A program made the position numbers and the translations under genes. The notes beneath the pieces were generated by a model that had not been told where the DNA came from, did not search any database, and worked only from the letters and a program-made list of their open reading frames with translations. Positions 54,720 to 64,000 of a DNA stretch of 64,000 nt are shown here, one piece after another (within the stretch, counting starts at the first letter, position 1; each line of letters starts with the position of its first letter). Source of the DNA: Pseudonocardia sp. EC080619-01 (GTDB lineage: Bacteria > Actinomycetota > Actinomycetes > Mycobacteriales > Pseudonocardiaceae); NCBI RefSeq assembly GCF_001420995.1, contig NZ_CP012184.1:6060501-6124500 (forward strand), read 5' to 3'.

Positions 54720-56423
54720 TCAGCCCGCGGTGAACCCGTCCCGCAGCTCCCGCTTGCGCACCTTCCCGGTCGCCGTCCGCGGCAGCGGTTCGACGGTCCA
54801 CCGCACGTGTGCGGGCACCGCGAACCCGCCGACCCGCTCCGCGACGGCCGAGCGCACCGCGTCGTCGTCGGGGGCCGTGCCGGGCGACACCCGGACGATC
54901 GCCGCGACCTCCTCGCCGAGCCGCGGGTGCGGCACGCCGACGACGGCCGCCTCGACGACGCCCGGCACCTCGTGGATCGCCGCCTCGACCTGCGCCGAGT
55001 AGATGTTCTCGCCGCCGCGGAGCACGACGTCCTTGAGCCGGTCGACGACGTACACCCAGCCGTCGGTGACGTGCCCCAGGTCGCCGGTGCGGAACCAGCC
55101 GTCGGTGAAGGCGGCCGCGTCGGCGTCCGGGTCGTTCCAGTAGCCGCGCACGATGTTCGGTCCGCGGAACCACAGCTCGCCGACCTCGCCGTCGGGAAGC
55201 GCGTCCCCCGCCGGCCCGGCGATCCGCAGGTCCGCCCCCGGCGCAGGCCTGCCCACGCTGTCCGGGCGGGCCGCGTAGTCGGAGCCGGTGTTCGCGCAGA
55301 TCGCCGACGTCGTCTCGGTGAGGCCGTACCCGTTCGCCGTACCGGCACCGAGCTCGCGGCCGATCCGGGTCACCAGCTCCGGCGGTACCGGCGCACCGCC
55401 CATCCCGAACATCCGCAACGACGCCAGGTCGGCCGGGTCCGCGCCGTCGACGAGCTCGGCGGTGGTCGAGGGAACGCCGTTGGACCGGGTCAGCCGCTCT
55501 TCGCGGACGACCGACCGTGCCGCGACCGGGTCCCAGCGGTGCAGGGTGGCCAGCTTGGACCCGCCGAGCACCGCGCCGACCAGCCCGTTGATGCCCGCGA
55601 TGTGGAACATCGGGTACATCAGCAGCGTGCCCTGCTGCCCGGGGGGCGGCTCTGCGCCGGTCAGGAGCGCGGTGGCCCGGGCCTGCAGCGCGACGTTGAG
55701 CAGGTTCGTCACGTGGTTGAGGTGCGTCCCCACGGCGCCCTTGGGACGGCCGGTGGTGCCCGAGGTGTAGAGGATCGTGGCGTCGTCACCGACGTCCGGG
55801 GCGGGCAGCCCGTCGAGCGTGCCGGGGCCGTCCGTGCGCAGGCCGAGCGCGTCCCAGTCGACGACGCCCGCAGCGGCCGCAGCCGGCACGTCCCCGCGGA
55901 CGCGGATCACCGGGACCGCGCGTGGCGGCCCCTCGTCCGCGGACCACGCCGTCGTGAGTGCCGCGGCCCGCTCCGGATCCGCCACCACGACCCGTGCTCC
56001 CGAGTCGGCGACGGCCCACGCGAGCTCGGGCGCGCTCCACCACGCGTTCAGCGGAACGGTCACGAGGCCCGCGACCTGCGCGGCGAAGAACGCGACCGGC
56101 CACTCCGGGAGGTTGCGCATCGCGATCGCGACCCGGTCCCCGCGGCGCAGCCCGAGCCCGTCGATGAGATGCCGCGCCAGGTCCGCGACCAGCGACCGGT
56201 GCGCGCCGTAGGTGAGCCGTTCCCCGTGGTGCACGGTGAAGATCCGCTCCGGCCACGTGGCCGTCGTCTCCCACAGCTCGCGCAGCGTGTGCGGGCCGCG
56301 CCGGTACACCCGCACCGGGCGCCCACCGCCGGCACCGACGGTCTCCAGCTCGAACTCCCCGCCCGGTCCGGTCAGACCCGCGATCACCGGTCCCAGCCCG
56401 ATCTCGTCGGCGTGCTCCGCCAT
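54720..56423 (-). CDS. AMP-forming acyl-CoA synthetase
   Basis: 567 residues of the ANL superfamily. ATILYTSGTTGRPKGAVGTH is the P-loop (A3), NGYGLTETTSAIC is A5, DGWFRTGDLGHVTDGWVYVVDRLKDVVLRGGENIY is A7-A8, and the C-terminal Lys is in RTATGKVRKRELR. It activates a carboxylic acid via an acyl-adenylate. The N-terminal ~60 residues are longer than the minimal fold. ATG at 56423 with GAGGAGG upstream. The substrate is unknown; there are no adjacent catabolic genes on the same strand. Confidence 0.93.
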   Translation of the reverse strand: MAEHADEIGLGPVIAGLTGPGGEFELETVGAGGGRPVRVYRRGPHTLRELWETTATWPERIFTVHHGERLTYGAHRSLVADLARHLIDGLGLRRGDRVAIAMRNLPEWPVAFFAAQVAGLVTVPLNAWWSAPELAWAVADSGARVVVADPERAAALTTAWSADEGPPRAVPVIRVRGDVPAAAAAGVVDWDALGLRTDGPGTLDGLPAPDVGDDATILYTSGTTGRPKGAVGTHLNHVTNLLNVALQARATALLTGAEPPPGQQGTLLMYPMFHIAGINGLVGAVLGGSKLATLHRWDPVAARSVVREERLTRSNGVPSTTAELVDGADPADLASLRMFGMGGAPVPPELVTRIGRELGAGTANGYGLTETTSAICANTGSDYAARPDSVGRPAPGADLRIAGPAGDALPDGEVGELWFRGPNIVRGYWNDPDADAAAFTDGWFRTGDLGHVTDGWVYVVDRLKDVVLRGGENIYSAQVEAAIHEVPGVVEAAVVGVPHPRLGEEVAAIVRVSPGTAPDDDAVRSAVAERVGGFAVPAHVRWTVEPLPRTATGKVRKRELRDGFTAG

Positions 56424-56609
56424 CGGCGCACCTCCTCGCCCGTGAGTCTCGCCCGTCCGTCTCCCCCGTCGGCCTCGCCCGTCCTGCCGACCCGCCTCGC
56501 CCGTCCGTACTACCCGGTCCGCGCCGGGACCGAAAGTACTTGTCCCGTGCCAACGACCGTGGCCGGTTTCACCGGGACACCTCCCGTGGCCGACGCCTAG
56601 GCTGAACCG

Positions 56610-56624
56610 GTGATCGCACGGTGA
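56610..56624 (+). other. Possible leaderless four-codon minigene coupled to the AbrB-family gene
   Basis: TAGGCT (56598-56603) is followed after 6 bases by GTG ATC GCA CGG TGA. The TGA overlaps the GTG start of the membrane-protein gene at 56621 as GTGA. If transcription starts at the first GTG, this minigene would deliver ribosomes to the real start, which otherwise has no clear ribosome site. Confidence 0.35.
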
Positions 56625-57709
56625 CGGCGCCCGGGCGCCTCCGGAGTTTCCCCTGGTGGCGATGGCTGCTGCTCGCCGCGCTCACCGTCGCCGCCACGGT
56701 CGCGCTCGACGCACTCGACGTCCCCTCACCGGCGCTGTTCGCCGGGTTGTTCGTGGCGACGGTCCTCGCCCTCGCCGGGCTCGGCCCCACGCGGGTCGCG
56801 CGACCGGCCACCGCCGGTTCCCAGGCGGTGATCGGCATCGTCATCGGGCTGCTGGCCCGCCCGGAGACGCTCGCGACCGTCGCGACGCAGTGGATCCCGG
56901 TGCTCGTCATCAGCCTGCTGACGCTGCTGGTCAGCATGGGTGCGGGCCTGCTGATGGGGTTGCAGCGCGGTGTGACCCCGCTGACCGGGATGCTCGCGCA
57001 GACCGCAGGCGGGGCATCCGGCCTGGTCGCCATCAGCCGCGAGCTCGGCGGTGACGAGCGCACCGTCGCCGTCATCCAGTACCTCCGCGTCGGGCTGGTG
57101 ACCGCGACGATGCCCGTCGTCGCCGCGCTGGCCTACGGCGCACAGGTCGCGGAGCCCGCCGGGAGCCCGCCCGCCGGCCCTGCCGCACCCTGGTGGATCG
57201 GCCTCGGCGTGACCGTGGCCTGCATCGTGATCGGCGTCCCGCTCGGACGCGTCACCCGGGTGCCCGCCGGCTCGCTGCTGGGGCCGATGGTCGTCGCGCT
57301 GGTGATCAGCCTGGCCGGGTTCTCCTTCGACGCGTCCGTGCCCCTGCCGATCGTCGACGTGGCCTACGCCGTCATCGGCTGGCAGGCCGGGCTCCGGTTC
57401 ACCCGCGCGGCGCTCGGGACGGTGGTCCGGGTGCTGCCGCTGGCCACCGCACTGATCCTCGCCGTCGTCGCGGTCTGCGCCGGTCTCGGGCTCCTGCTGT
57501 CGCACTTCACGGGGATGACCCCGCTCGAGGGCTACCTCGCGACCACGCCCGGGGGGATCTACGCGGTCCTGGCGACGGCGATCTCGTCCGGGGCCGACGT
57601 CACGACCGTCGTCGCGGTGCAGGTGCTACGGGTGATCCTGATGCTGATGGTCGCGCCGTGGATCGCCCGGTTCGTCGGCCGGCGGCTCGGCGCGGGCGCA
57701 CGCACCTAA
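56621..57709 (+). CDS. AbrB-family membrane protein
   Basis: 362 residues, about ten membrane helices arranged as two similar halves. VPSPALFAGLFVATVLALAG and QAVIGIVIGLLARPETL are in the first; LGRVTRVPAGSLLGPMVVALVIS and VIGWQAGLRFTRAALGTV are the matching second copy. LAQTAGGASGLVAISRELGGDERTVAVIQYLRV is the conserved centre. The family is often misnamed as a regulator; it is a predicted transporter of unknown substrate. GTG start, possibly coupled to a tiny upstream ORF. Its TAA overlaps the stop of the convergent next gene. Confidence 0.87.
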   Translation: MTAPGRLRSFPWWRWLLLAALTVAATVALDALDVPSPALFAGLFVATVLALAGLGPTRVARPATAGSQAVIGIVIGLLARPETLATVATQWIPVLVISLLTLLVSMGAGLLMGLQRGVTPLTGMLAQTAGGASGLVAISRELGGDERTVAVIQYLRVGLVTATMPVVAALAYGAQVAEPAGSPPAGPAAPWWIGLGVTVACIVIGVPLGRVTRVPAGSLLGPMVVALVISLAGFSFDASVPLPIVDVAYAVIGWQAGLRFTRAALGTVVRVLPLATALILAVVAVCAGLGLLLSHFTGMTPLEGYLATTPGGIYAVLATAISSGADVTTVVAVQVLRVILMLMVAPWIARFVGRRLGAGART

Positions 57710-58590
57710 CGGACGCGCTCGGTCCGCCCCGGCGGCGGTTCCGCGACGGTCCCGGGGTGCAGCGCCGCCGCGATCGCCTCGACCCCGTCGACCAGCCGGG
57801 GCCCTGCCCGCACCACGAGCCCCGCCGAGTCGATCGCGTGCACCGGCACCCCGGCCGGGAGGCGGTCGAGCACCGCACGGGCCTGGGCCACCGCGTCGTC
57901 CAGACCGAACCCGCAGGGGGCGACGAGCACCGCGTCGACGTCGCCGGGGAATGTCTCCCACCCGACGCCGACACTGCGCCCGCCCGGGTCCCCCGCCACC
58001 GGGACGCCGCCCGCGGCGGTGACCAGGTCGGGCACCCAGTGCCCGGGCAGGAACGGCGGGTCGGTCCACTCCAGCACCAGCACGCGCGGCGCGGGACGGT
58101 CCGTCACCGCCACCGCGACGGCGTCCAACCGGTCGGTCAGCACCCCCACCAGCTCCGCGGCCACCGCCGGTACCCCGGCCGCCGCGCCGACGTCGGCGAT
58201 CATCGCGAGGACATCGGTGAGCCGGTGCGGGTTCAGCGACAGCACCTCCGCACGGGTGCCGAGCGCGGCCTGCGCCTCGGCGACGGTGGCGCCGGGCAGC
58301 GCGCAGACCGCGCACAGGTCCTGGGTCGGGATCAGCGTCGGATCCGCGGCGGCGAGCGTCGCGCCGTCGACCTCGTACATCGGGAGTCCGGCCGCGGCGC
58401 GGGACCGGACGACGGCGTCGATCTCACCCGGCGTCGCGCCGTGCGGGAGCGCGGTGTCGACGACGACCGGGACCCGGTCGCGGACACCGGGCGGGTCGTC
58501 GCACTCGAAGGTGACACCGACCAGACGATCGGCCAGCCCGAGCCGGCCTGCGATCTCGGTGCCCGCGGGCAGCAACGACGCGATCCGCAC
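57706..58590 (-). CDS. Cobalamin-binding-type (BtuF-like) protein without signal peptide
   Basis: 294 residues. It starts directly with RIASLLPAGTEIAGRLGLADRLVGVTFECDDP, the periplasmic-binding-protein fold seen in BtuF-like proteins, and continues with VLVLEWTDPPFLPGHWVPDLVTAAGG and GWETFPGDVDAVLVAPCGFGLD. No signal peptide or lipobox is present, so it is probably cytoplasmic, as for a group of actinobacterial members. Ligand binding to corrinoids is assumed from the family. TACGCT on its strand lies 7 bases before the GTG, consistent with leaderless transcription. Confidence 0.82.
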   Translation of the reverse strand: MRIASLLPAGTEIAGRLGLADRLVGVTFECDDPPGVRDRVPVVVDTALPHGATPGEIDAVVRSRAAAGLPMYEVDGATLAAADPTLIPTQDLCAVCALPGATVAEAQAALGTRAEVLSLNPHRLTDVLAMIADVGAAAGVPAVAAELVGVLTDRLDAVAVAVTDRPAPRVLVLEWTDPPFLPGHWVPDLVTAAGGVPVAGDPGGRSVGVGWETFPGDVDAVLVAPCGFGLDDAVAQARAVLDRLPAGVPVHAIDSAGLVVRAGPRLVDGVEAIAAALHPGTVAEPPPGRTERVR

Positions 58591-58672
58591 GAGGACGAGC
58601 GTAGGTGCTGCGACCACACCCGCCCATGCGGCAGTGTGTGCAGTCCGAACGATACGGACGGAAGGACGACGC

Positions 58673-60310
<1,638 letters not shown>

Positions 60311-60332
60311 GCCCTGAGAGAGGATCACCTTC

Positions 60333-61079
60333 GTGAGCAAGAAGCACGAACTCGGTTTCGGGATCGACATCGGCGGGTCCGGCATCAAGGGCGCACCGGT
60401 CGACCTGCACAAGGGGAAGCTGGCCGACGACCGGGTCAGGATCCCGACCCCGCAGCCGTCGACACCGGAGGCGGTCGCCGAGACGGTCAGGCAGATCCTC
60501 GACGAGTTCGACTGGAAGGGGCCGTTCGGCTGCACCTTTCCCGCCGTCGTCCAGCACGGGGTGACCCGCACGGCGGCCAACGTGGATCCGTCGTGGATCG
60601 ACTGCGACGCCGCCGCGGTGCTGCGCAAGGTCACCGGACGGGACGCACTGCTGGTCAACGACGCGGACGCGGCCGGCGTCGCCGAGGTCGAGTTCGGCGC
60701 GGCGGGTGCGAAGTCCGGCGTCGTACTCCTGGCGACCCTCGGCACCGGGATCGGGACCGCGCTCATCGCGGACGGGCATCTCGTCCCGAACACCGAGTTC
60801 GGGCACCTCGAGATCGACGGGTTCGACGCCGAGAGCCGTGCCGCCGACTCCGCCCGCGAACGCGAGGACCTCGACTGGGAGCAGTGGGGCGAGCGCCTGA
60901 CGCGGTACTTCACACACGTGGAGAACCTCGTCTGGCCGGACCTGATCGTCGTCGGCGGCGGCGTCAGCAAGCGGTTCGACAGGTGGTCCCCGTACGTCCG
61001 GACGCGGACCACGATCGTCCCGGCGACGCTCCTGAACGAGGCCGGCATCATCGGCGCCGCGCTGCTGGCGCACGGCTGA
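60333..61079 (+). CDS. ppgK: Polyphosphate glucokinase
   Basis: 248 residues of the ROK-like actinobacterial polyphosphate/ATP glucokinase. GFGIDIGGSGIKGAPVDL is the phosphate loop, FGCTFPAVVQHGVTRTAANV follows, LLVNDADAAGVAEVEFG holds the catalytic Asp, and VVLLATLGTGIGTALI is the second phosphate motif. It makes glucose-6-phosphate from glucose and polyphosphate (or ATP). GTG with GAGAGAGGA upstream. With the preceding mutase it gives a polyphosphate-driven route from glucose to glucose-1-phosphate. Confidence 0.95.
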   Translation: MSKKHELGFGIDIGGSGIKGAPVDLHKGKLADDRVRIPTPQPSTPEAVAETVRQILDEFDWKGPFGCTFPAVVQHGVTRTAANVDPSWIDCDAAAVLRKVTGRDALLVNDADAAGVAEVEFGAAGAKSGVVLLATLGTGIGTALIADGHLVPNTEFGHLEIDGFDAESRAADSAREREDLDWEQWGERLTRYFTHVENLVWPDLIVVGGGVSKRFDRWSPYVRTRTTIVPATLLNEAGIIGAALLAHG

Positions 61080-61110
61080 AGGACGGTCCCGCGGAGCCCG
61101 GTGTCGTCGC

Positions 61111-62814
61111 TCAGGCGGCCGTCGCTGCGGTCCGCGGGGGCAGCAGGGCGTCGAGGATCGGGCCGGGATCGACCGCGTCGCCGTACCAGTCCGGGGTGAG
61201 GGAGACGCGGTCGATCTGCAGGTCGGCCCTGGTGTTGATCTCGACGATCGCGGCCGCGGCTCCGCTCAGCGGCGGACCGAGGGGGCTGACCGGGGTACCG
61301 TCCGGGCGGCGGAAGTCCCAGGCGTCCGCGCGGTAGCGGATCCGGTAACCGGCGTCGTGCACGAGCCGATGGTGGTAGCTGCAGAGCAGTACGAGATTGT
61401 CGATGTCCGTCGCTCCCCCGCTCAGCCACGACCGCACATGATGGGCATGCAGATGACGGGTGTGGTCGCAGCCGGGGAAGCGGCAGCCACCACCATCTGC
61501 GGCGTCGCGTGCGGTGAGTGCAGCGATCTGGGCCGGTGACGCCAGGCGACGGGATCTCCCCAGGTAGAGCCGGTTCGTCGCCCGGTCACCGAGCAGGACC
61601 TGGACACGGGCGTCGCAGGCGAGGCGCTCCGCGGTCGTCGTGGGGATCTCGGGTCCGCCCGCCAGCCGTGCGCTGCCGGAGCCGACGTCCATGTGGACGA
61701 CGACCTGGGCACTCCCGCGCGTGACCACCGGCCCGGTCGCACCGGGGCTGTCCCCGTGCCGGACGAGTTCGAGCAGCGCGTCCGCGCGACGCGCCGCCGT
61801 CCGGTCCACCGTCGAGCCGGGTTCCTGCTCCCGGCCCTGGTCCAGGAGATCCGCCGAACGCCCGGCCGGGGACGTCCCGGCCGGAGCGGGCGGCGGGACC
61901 AGCGCCTCGATCGCGGCGATCAGCGCCGCGCCGTCCTCGGGAGTGAAGCGGCCACGCAGGACGAGCGAGCCGTCGACGTCGTGGTGCCAGCTCAGCGAAC
62001 GACGCGCCGCGGTGTCGACCGGTGGGGTGGTCCGGCGTCGCACCGCACGCACCACCGTCTCGACGTGACTCGCGGTCGACGACATGGCCAGCTCGAGCAT
62101 CACCCGCTCGGCCGTCTCGGCATCGGCCACCGTGGGTTCCGGCCGCGGCGACGGCACGGATTCGGCACTGCCGGACCTGCATTCGCCCGCCCCGTCGTCG
62201 ACAGTCTCACGCTGGGTCGTTGTGGCGCTGCGGGGCGATGCGCCGTCACCGATGGCTGTGCTCTCGACGGGCACTGTGCTCTCGACGGGCACCGTGCTCT
62301 CGACGGGCACCGTGCTCTCGACGGGCTCTGTGCTCTCGCCGCGCTCCGTCTCCTCACCGATCACCGCTGTCCCCACGGTGATCGCTCCGCCACCGGGCTG
62401 CGCGTCCACACCGGGCTGCGCCTCCCCGCCGGCCGCCACCCCTACCGCCGCGGCAGCGCGGGTGAGGGCTGCGCCGTCCGCGCCGGTCACCCGGGTGATC
62501 GCGCGAACCTTCGAGTACGACAGGCGCCCCGCGGCGAACTCGGCCGTGACCAGCGGCAGGTTCTCCAGAGCACGGGCGACGCGCAGGTGCTCGGTCGCGG
62601 TCCGCAGGCTCATCCCCGCACGCCAGGTCAGCCAGTGGGCACACGAGCGGATGCCGACGCCGCACCATCCGCCGCGCCGGTCGAACTCGGCGAGCAGCTG
62701 CAGGAAACGGCACTCCGCCGCGGCGATGTGGCCCGCGAGCCCCAGCAGCTCGGACTCCAGGACGGGCAGGCTCAACCCGGGGAACGCATCGGACGAGGGC
62801 GTGGTGAGAGACAT
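61111..62814 (-). CDS. DUF222 / HNH endonuclease-domain protein (13E12-repeat-like)
   Basis: 567 residues. The N-terminal DUF222 domain (ELLGLAGHIAAAECRFLQLL, CAHWLTWRAGMSLRTATEHL, GRLSYSKVRAITRV) is followed by a low-complexity insert with four tandem copies of a 6-residue unit (Thr-Val-Pro-Val-Glu-Ser). The second half of DUF222 (RRSLSWHHDVDGSLVLRGRF) comes next, then a C-terminal HNH site: GGCRFPGCDHTRHLHAHHVR ... NLVLLCSYHHRLVHDAGY, with Cys pairs and His residues intact. Similar proteins occur in many copies in actinobacterial genomes, reminiscent of the mycobacterial 13E12 family. Nuclease activity is predicted, function unknown. ATG with GGGAG upstream. Confidence 0.9.
   Translation of the reverse strand: MSLTTPSSDAFPGLSLPVLESELLGLAGHIAAAECRFLQLLAEFDRRGGWCGVGIRSCAHWLTWRAGMSLRTATEHLRVARALENLPLVTAEFAAGRLSYSKVRAITRVTGADGAALTRAAAAVGVAAGGEAQPGVDAQPGGGAITVGTAVIGEETERGESTEPVESTVPVESTVPVESTVPVESTAIGDGASPRSATTTQRETVDDGAGECRSGSAESVPSPRPEPTVADAETAERVMLELAMSSTASHVETVVRAVRRRTTPPVDTAARRSLSWHHDVDGSLVLRGRFTPEDGAALIAAIEALVPPPAPAGTSPAGRSADLLDQGREQEPGSTVDRTAARRADALLELVRHGDSPGATGPVVTRGSAQVVVHMDVGSGSARLAGGPEIPTTTAERLACDARVQVLLGDRATNRLYLGRSRRLASPAQIAALTARDAADGGGCRFPGCDHTRHLHAHHVRSWLSGGATDIDNLVLLCSYHHRLVHDAGYRIRYRADAWDFRRPDGTPVSPLGPPLSGAAAAIVEINTRADLQIDRVSLTPDWYGDAVDPGPILDALLPPRTAATAA
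62258..62329 (-). repeat. Four tandem 18-bp repeats in the DUF222/HNH gene
   Basis: The unit GTGCTCTCGACGGGCACC (plus-strand sense) is repeated four times with one to three differences, encoding Thr-Val-Pro-Val-Glu-Ser on the minus strand. It is in frame and falls in the linker between the two halves of DUF222. Confidence 0.9.
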
Positions 62815-62897
62815 GCGAACACTCCCAGCGGTATCGCACTGATGTTCGAACGAGTGTCGCAGCGGGGCCCGACAGTCTCGCCCCGGTCCGTGAGATC

Positions 62898-62913
62898 GCG
62901 TTCCGCGGAACGC
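62898..62913. repeat. Palindromic element GCGTTCCGCGGAACGC, copy 4
   Basis: Perfect 16-bp palindrome, intergenic, 83 bp upstream of the HNH gene start. Confidence 0.85.
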
Positions 62914-63057
62914 ACCGCGCGGAACCCGCATGGTGGGCAGCGCACTCGCAGAGACGTGCGCGACGGACCGTGCGGAACCCCTCGACCGGCCCTCGCGCAC
63001 CCGGACACGTGGACGCGATTCGGCGAGGAGCGACGAGGCGGGTGGCGCCTCGGGACC

Positions 63058-63073
63058 GCGTTCCGCGGAACGC
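63058..63073. repeat. Palindromic element GCGTTCCGCGGAACGC, copy 5
   Basis: Perfect palindrome, extending to 20 bp here (63056-63075), intergenic between the HNH and TetR genes. Confidence 0.85.
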
Positions 63074-63259
63074 GGATCCCCCGCCGGACGGCGTCGGCGA
63101 CGGGGTCGAGCGACCCGACGGCGACGTGCGCGTCGCACCGCCGACGATGCCGTGCGGGCCCGTCAGCTCCGGTGGCCGCCGACCGAGGGGAAGCGCCCGA
63201 TCGGACCGTGCCGCACGATAGTTTGCTGTGCTCACGACTTTGCGCGCACACTGCAGGGA

Positions 63260-63273
63260 CTGCACACGTGCAG
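63260..63273. promoter_or_regulatory. Inverted repeat upstream of TetR gene (candidate operator)
   Basis: CTGCAC-AC-GTGCAG, 26 bp before the TetR start codon, with a neighbouring CTGCAG at 63251. The position suits autorepression. Confidence 0.45.
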
Positions 63274-63299
63274 CCCCCGCACGAAGGAGAGGTGACGCG

Positions 63300-63944
63300 A
63301 TGATCGGCACGACCGTCGCGGAGCAGGAGCAGCGTTGCTCGGGTCTGCGGGAACGCAAGAAGCTGCGCCTCCGCCACGCGCTGCGCGTGGCCGCGCTCGA
63401 GCGAGCCCGCAGCCAGGGGCCGGAGCACTTCACCGTGGAGGAGGTCTGCGCCGACGTCGACGTCGCCCCGCGGACGTTCTTCAACCACTTCCCGTCGAAG
63501 GACGCCGCGCTGTTCGACTGGGACGAGGTGTCGTTGGCCGAGCTGGCGGCCGAGGTCCGGACCCGGCCGGAGCCGTCCGCATTGGCCGCCGCGACCGCCG
63601 TCCTCGGTGATCTCGCCGGCACACTGACGACCAGCCCGGTCTGGCACGACCAGCTCGAGCTGCTGCGCACCCACCCCGAGCTGAACGGCCGGATGGCCCG
63701 GGTCGGCCGGACCGTCGAGGAGACCGTCGCCGGAGCACTGGCCGAGCGGGACGGCATGCCGGAGCCCGAGCTGTCGCACCGGATCGCCGCGGCGACGGCG
63801 ATGGCCGTCCTGCAGGTCACCGTCGCGACGTGGTTGTCCGAGCAGGACGCCCCGGACGCGCGCGCGGTCCACACCCGGGTCCTCGACGCGGCACGCCGGG
63901 CGGTCGCGACACTGGATCGCGACCGGACCGCACCGGCGTCCTGA
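63300..63944 (+). CDS. TetR-family regulator
   Basis: 214 residues. The N-terminal domain has LRERKKLRLRHALRVAALER, then FTVEEVCADVDVAPRTFFNHFPSKDAALFDWD, a clear TetR helix-turn-helix (residues ~22-68). The C-terminal ligand domain is helical. ATG with GAAGGAGAGG upstream; an upstream in-frame GTG at 63228 has no such site. The regulated genes are unknown: the divergent HNH gene is over 480 bp away, and the downstream gene is on the opposite strand. Confidence 0.9.
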   Translation: MIGTTVAEQEQRCSGLRERKKLRLRHALRVAALERARSQGPEHFTVEEVCADVDVAPRTFFNHFPSKDAALFDWDEVSLAELAAEVRTRPEPSALAAATAVLGDLAGTLTTSPVWHDQLELLRTHPELNGRMARVGRTVEETVAGALAERDGMPEPELSHRIAAATAMAVLQVTVATWLSEQDAPDARAVHTRVLDAARRAVATLDRDRTAPAS

Positions 63945-63956
63945 GCCGGCGGGCGC

Positions 63957-64000
63957 TCAGGACGCGGGCGACCCGTAGGTCATCCTGACCACGCCGTTCT
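63957..64000 (-). CDS. 3' end of an unidentified minus-strand gene
   Basis: The minus strand reads ...NGVVRMTYGSPAS and a TGA stop 13 bp from the TetR stop. Only 13 residues are in the window. A convergent gene end is plausible from spacing and codon use, but no family can be named. Confidence 0.4.
   Translation of the reverse strand, partial: NGVVRMTYGSPAS

Larger units (their letters stand above)
62815..63299. other. 485-bp intergenic region between divergent HNH and TetR genes
   Basis: No ORF in it has family support. It holds two copies of the GCGTTCCGCGGAACGC palindrome 160 bp apart, partial CGCGGAAC fragments near 62919 and 62968, and the TetR promoter with an inverted repeat at its right end. 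AT-richer bases near 63215-63245 probably hold the TetR promoter. Confidence 0.6.

Noticed and set aside
57706..58590. Complete vitamin B12 ABC importer
   Set aside because: Only a signal-less BtuF-like protein is present; the neighbours are an AbrB-family protein and phosphoglucomutase, not BtuC or BtuD.

Overview
The window is very GC-rich DNA from an actinobacterium, most likely a Pseudonocardia or another member of the Pseudonocardiaceae. The grounds are the dense GC-biased coding, many GTG starts, frequent 4-base ATGA/GTGA gene overlaps, and the gene families present: a DUF3516 helicase, a DUF742 conservon protein, an LLM (F420-type) oxidoreductase, a two-subunit methylmalonyl-CoA mutase, a polyphosphate glucokinase, cydABDC in one unit, and a DUF222/HNH protein. 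The genus is an inference; no rRNA or tRNA gene was seen. Almost all of the window is protein-coding.

Layout. 1-10.2 kb holds housekeeping and signalling genes: helicase C-terminus, PAS-GGDEF-EAL protein, LLM oxidoreductase, orphan DUF742 protein, acyl-CoA dehydrogenase, FdhA-like zinc dehydrogenase, a divergent dehydrogenase/aldolase pair, and a TetR regulator. 10.4-23.1 kb is one tightly packed eleven-gene operon divergent from that TetR gene. It combines an NDP-forming acyl-CoA ligase, two crotonases, a complete peptide-type ABC importer, a CoA transferase and a pair of acyl-CoA dehydrogenases, so it looks like a dedicated uptake and CoA-dependent catabolism unit for an unidentified acid. 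A near-perfect 20-bp palindrome lies in the divergent promoter. 23.2-28.4 kb encodes methylmalonyl-CoA mutase and its GTPase chaperone MeaB. 28.6-29.9 kb is a small molybdopterin oxidoreductase plus flavin reductase pair.

30.1-38.2 kb contains a Pls-like (epsilon-poly-lysine-synthetase-type) membrane NRPS. It is translationally coupled to an amidotransferase-like protein and a membrane acyltransferase, and is followed by an M1 zinc aminopeptidase lipoprotein. This is the best candidate for an unusual biosynthetic system. 38.3-44.2 kb is cydABDC (cytochrome bd and its assembly exporter), preceded by an AT-rich repeat cluster that looks like an operator. 44.4-45.9 kb is a clan GH-A-like glycosidase lipoprotein, ended by a 23-bp-stem bidirectional hairpin. 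45.9-49.6 kb has two SDR reductases, a methyltransferase and a FecB-like siderophore-binding lipoprotein; the last two share an iron-box-like promoter element.

49.6-51.0 kb is a hemerythrin-cargo/encapsulin pair, and the cargo ends in a recognisable encapsulation peptide. 51.1-58.6 kb holds a Na+/H+ antiporter, a PEBP protein, a coiled-coil protein, an acyl-CoA synthetase, an AbrB-family membrane protein and a leaderless cobalamin-binding-type protein. 58.7-61.1 kb pairs phosphoglucomutase with polyphosphate glucokinase. 61.1-64 kb has a DUF222/HNH protein, a 485-bp intergenic region and a TetR regulator. The perfect palindrome GCGTTCCGCGGAACGC recurs five times, in the coiled-coil gene and in that intergenic region, without an obvious explanation. 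Several genes begin 6-7 bases after a TANNNT hexamer, suggesting leaderless transcription.
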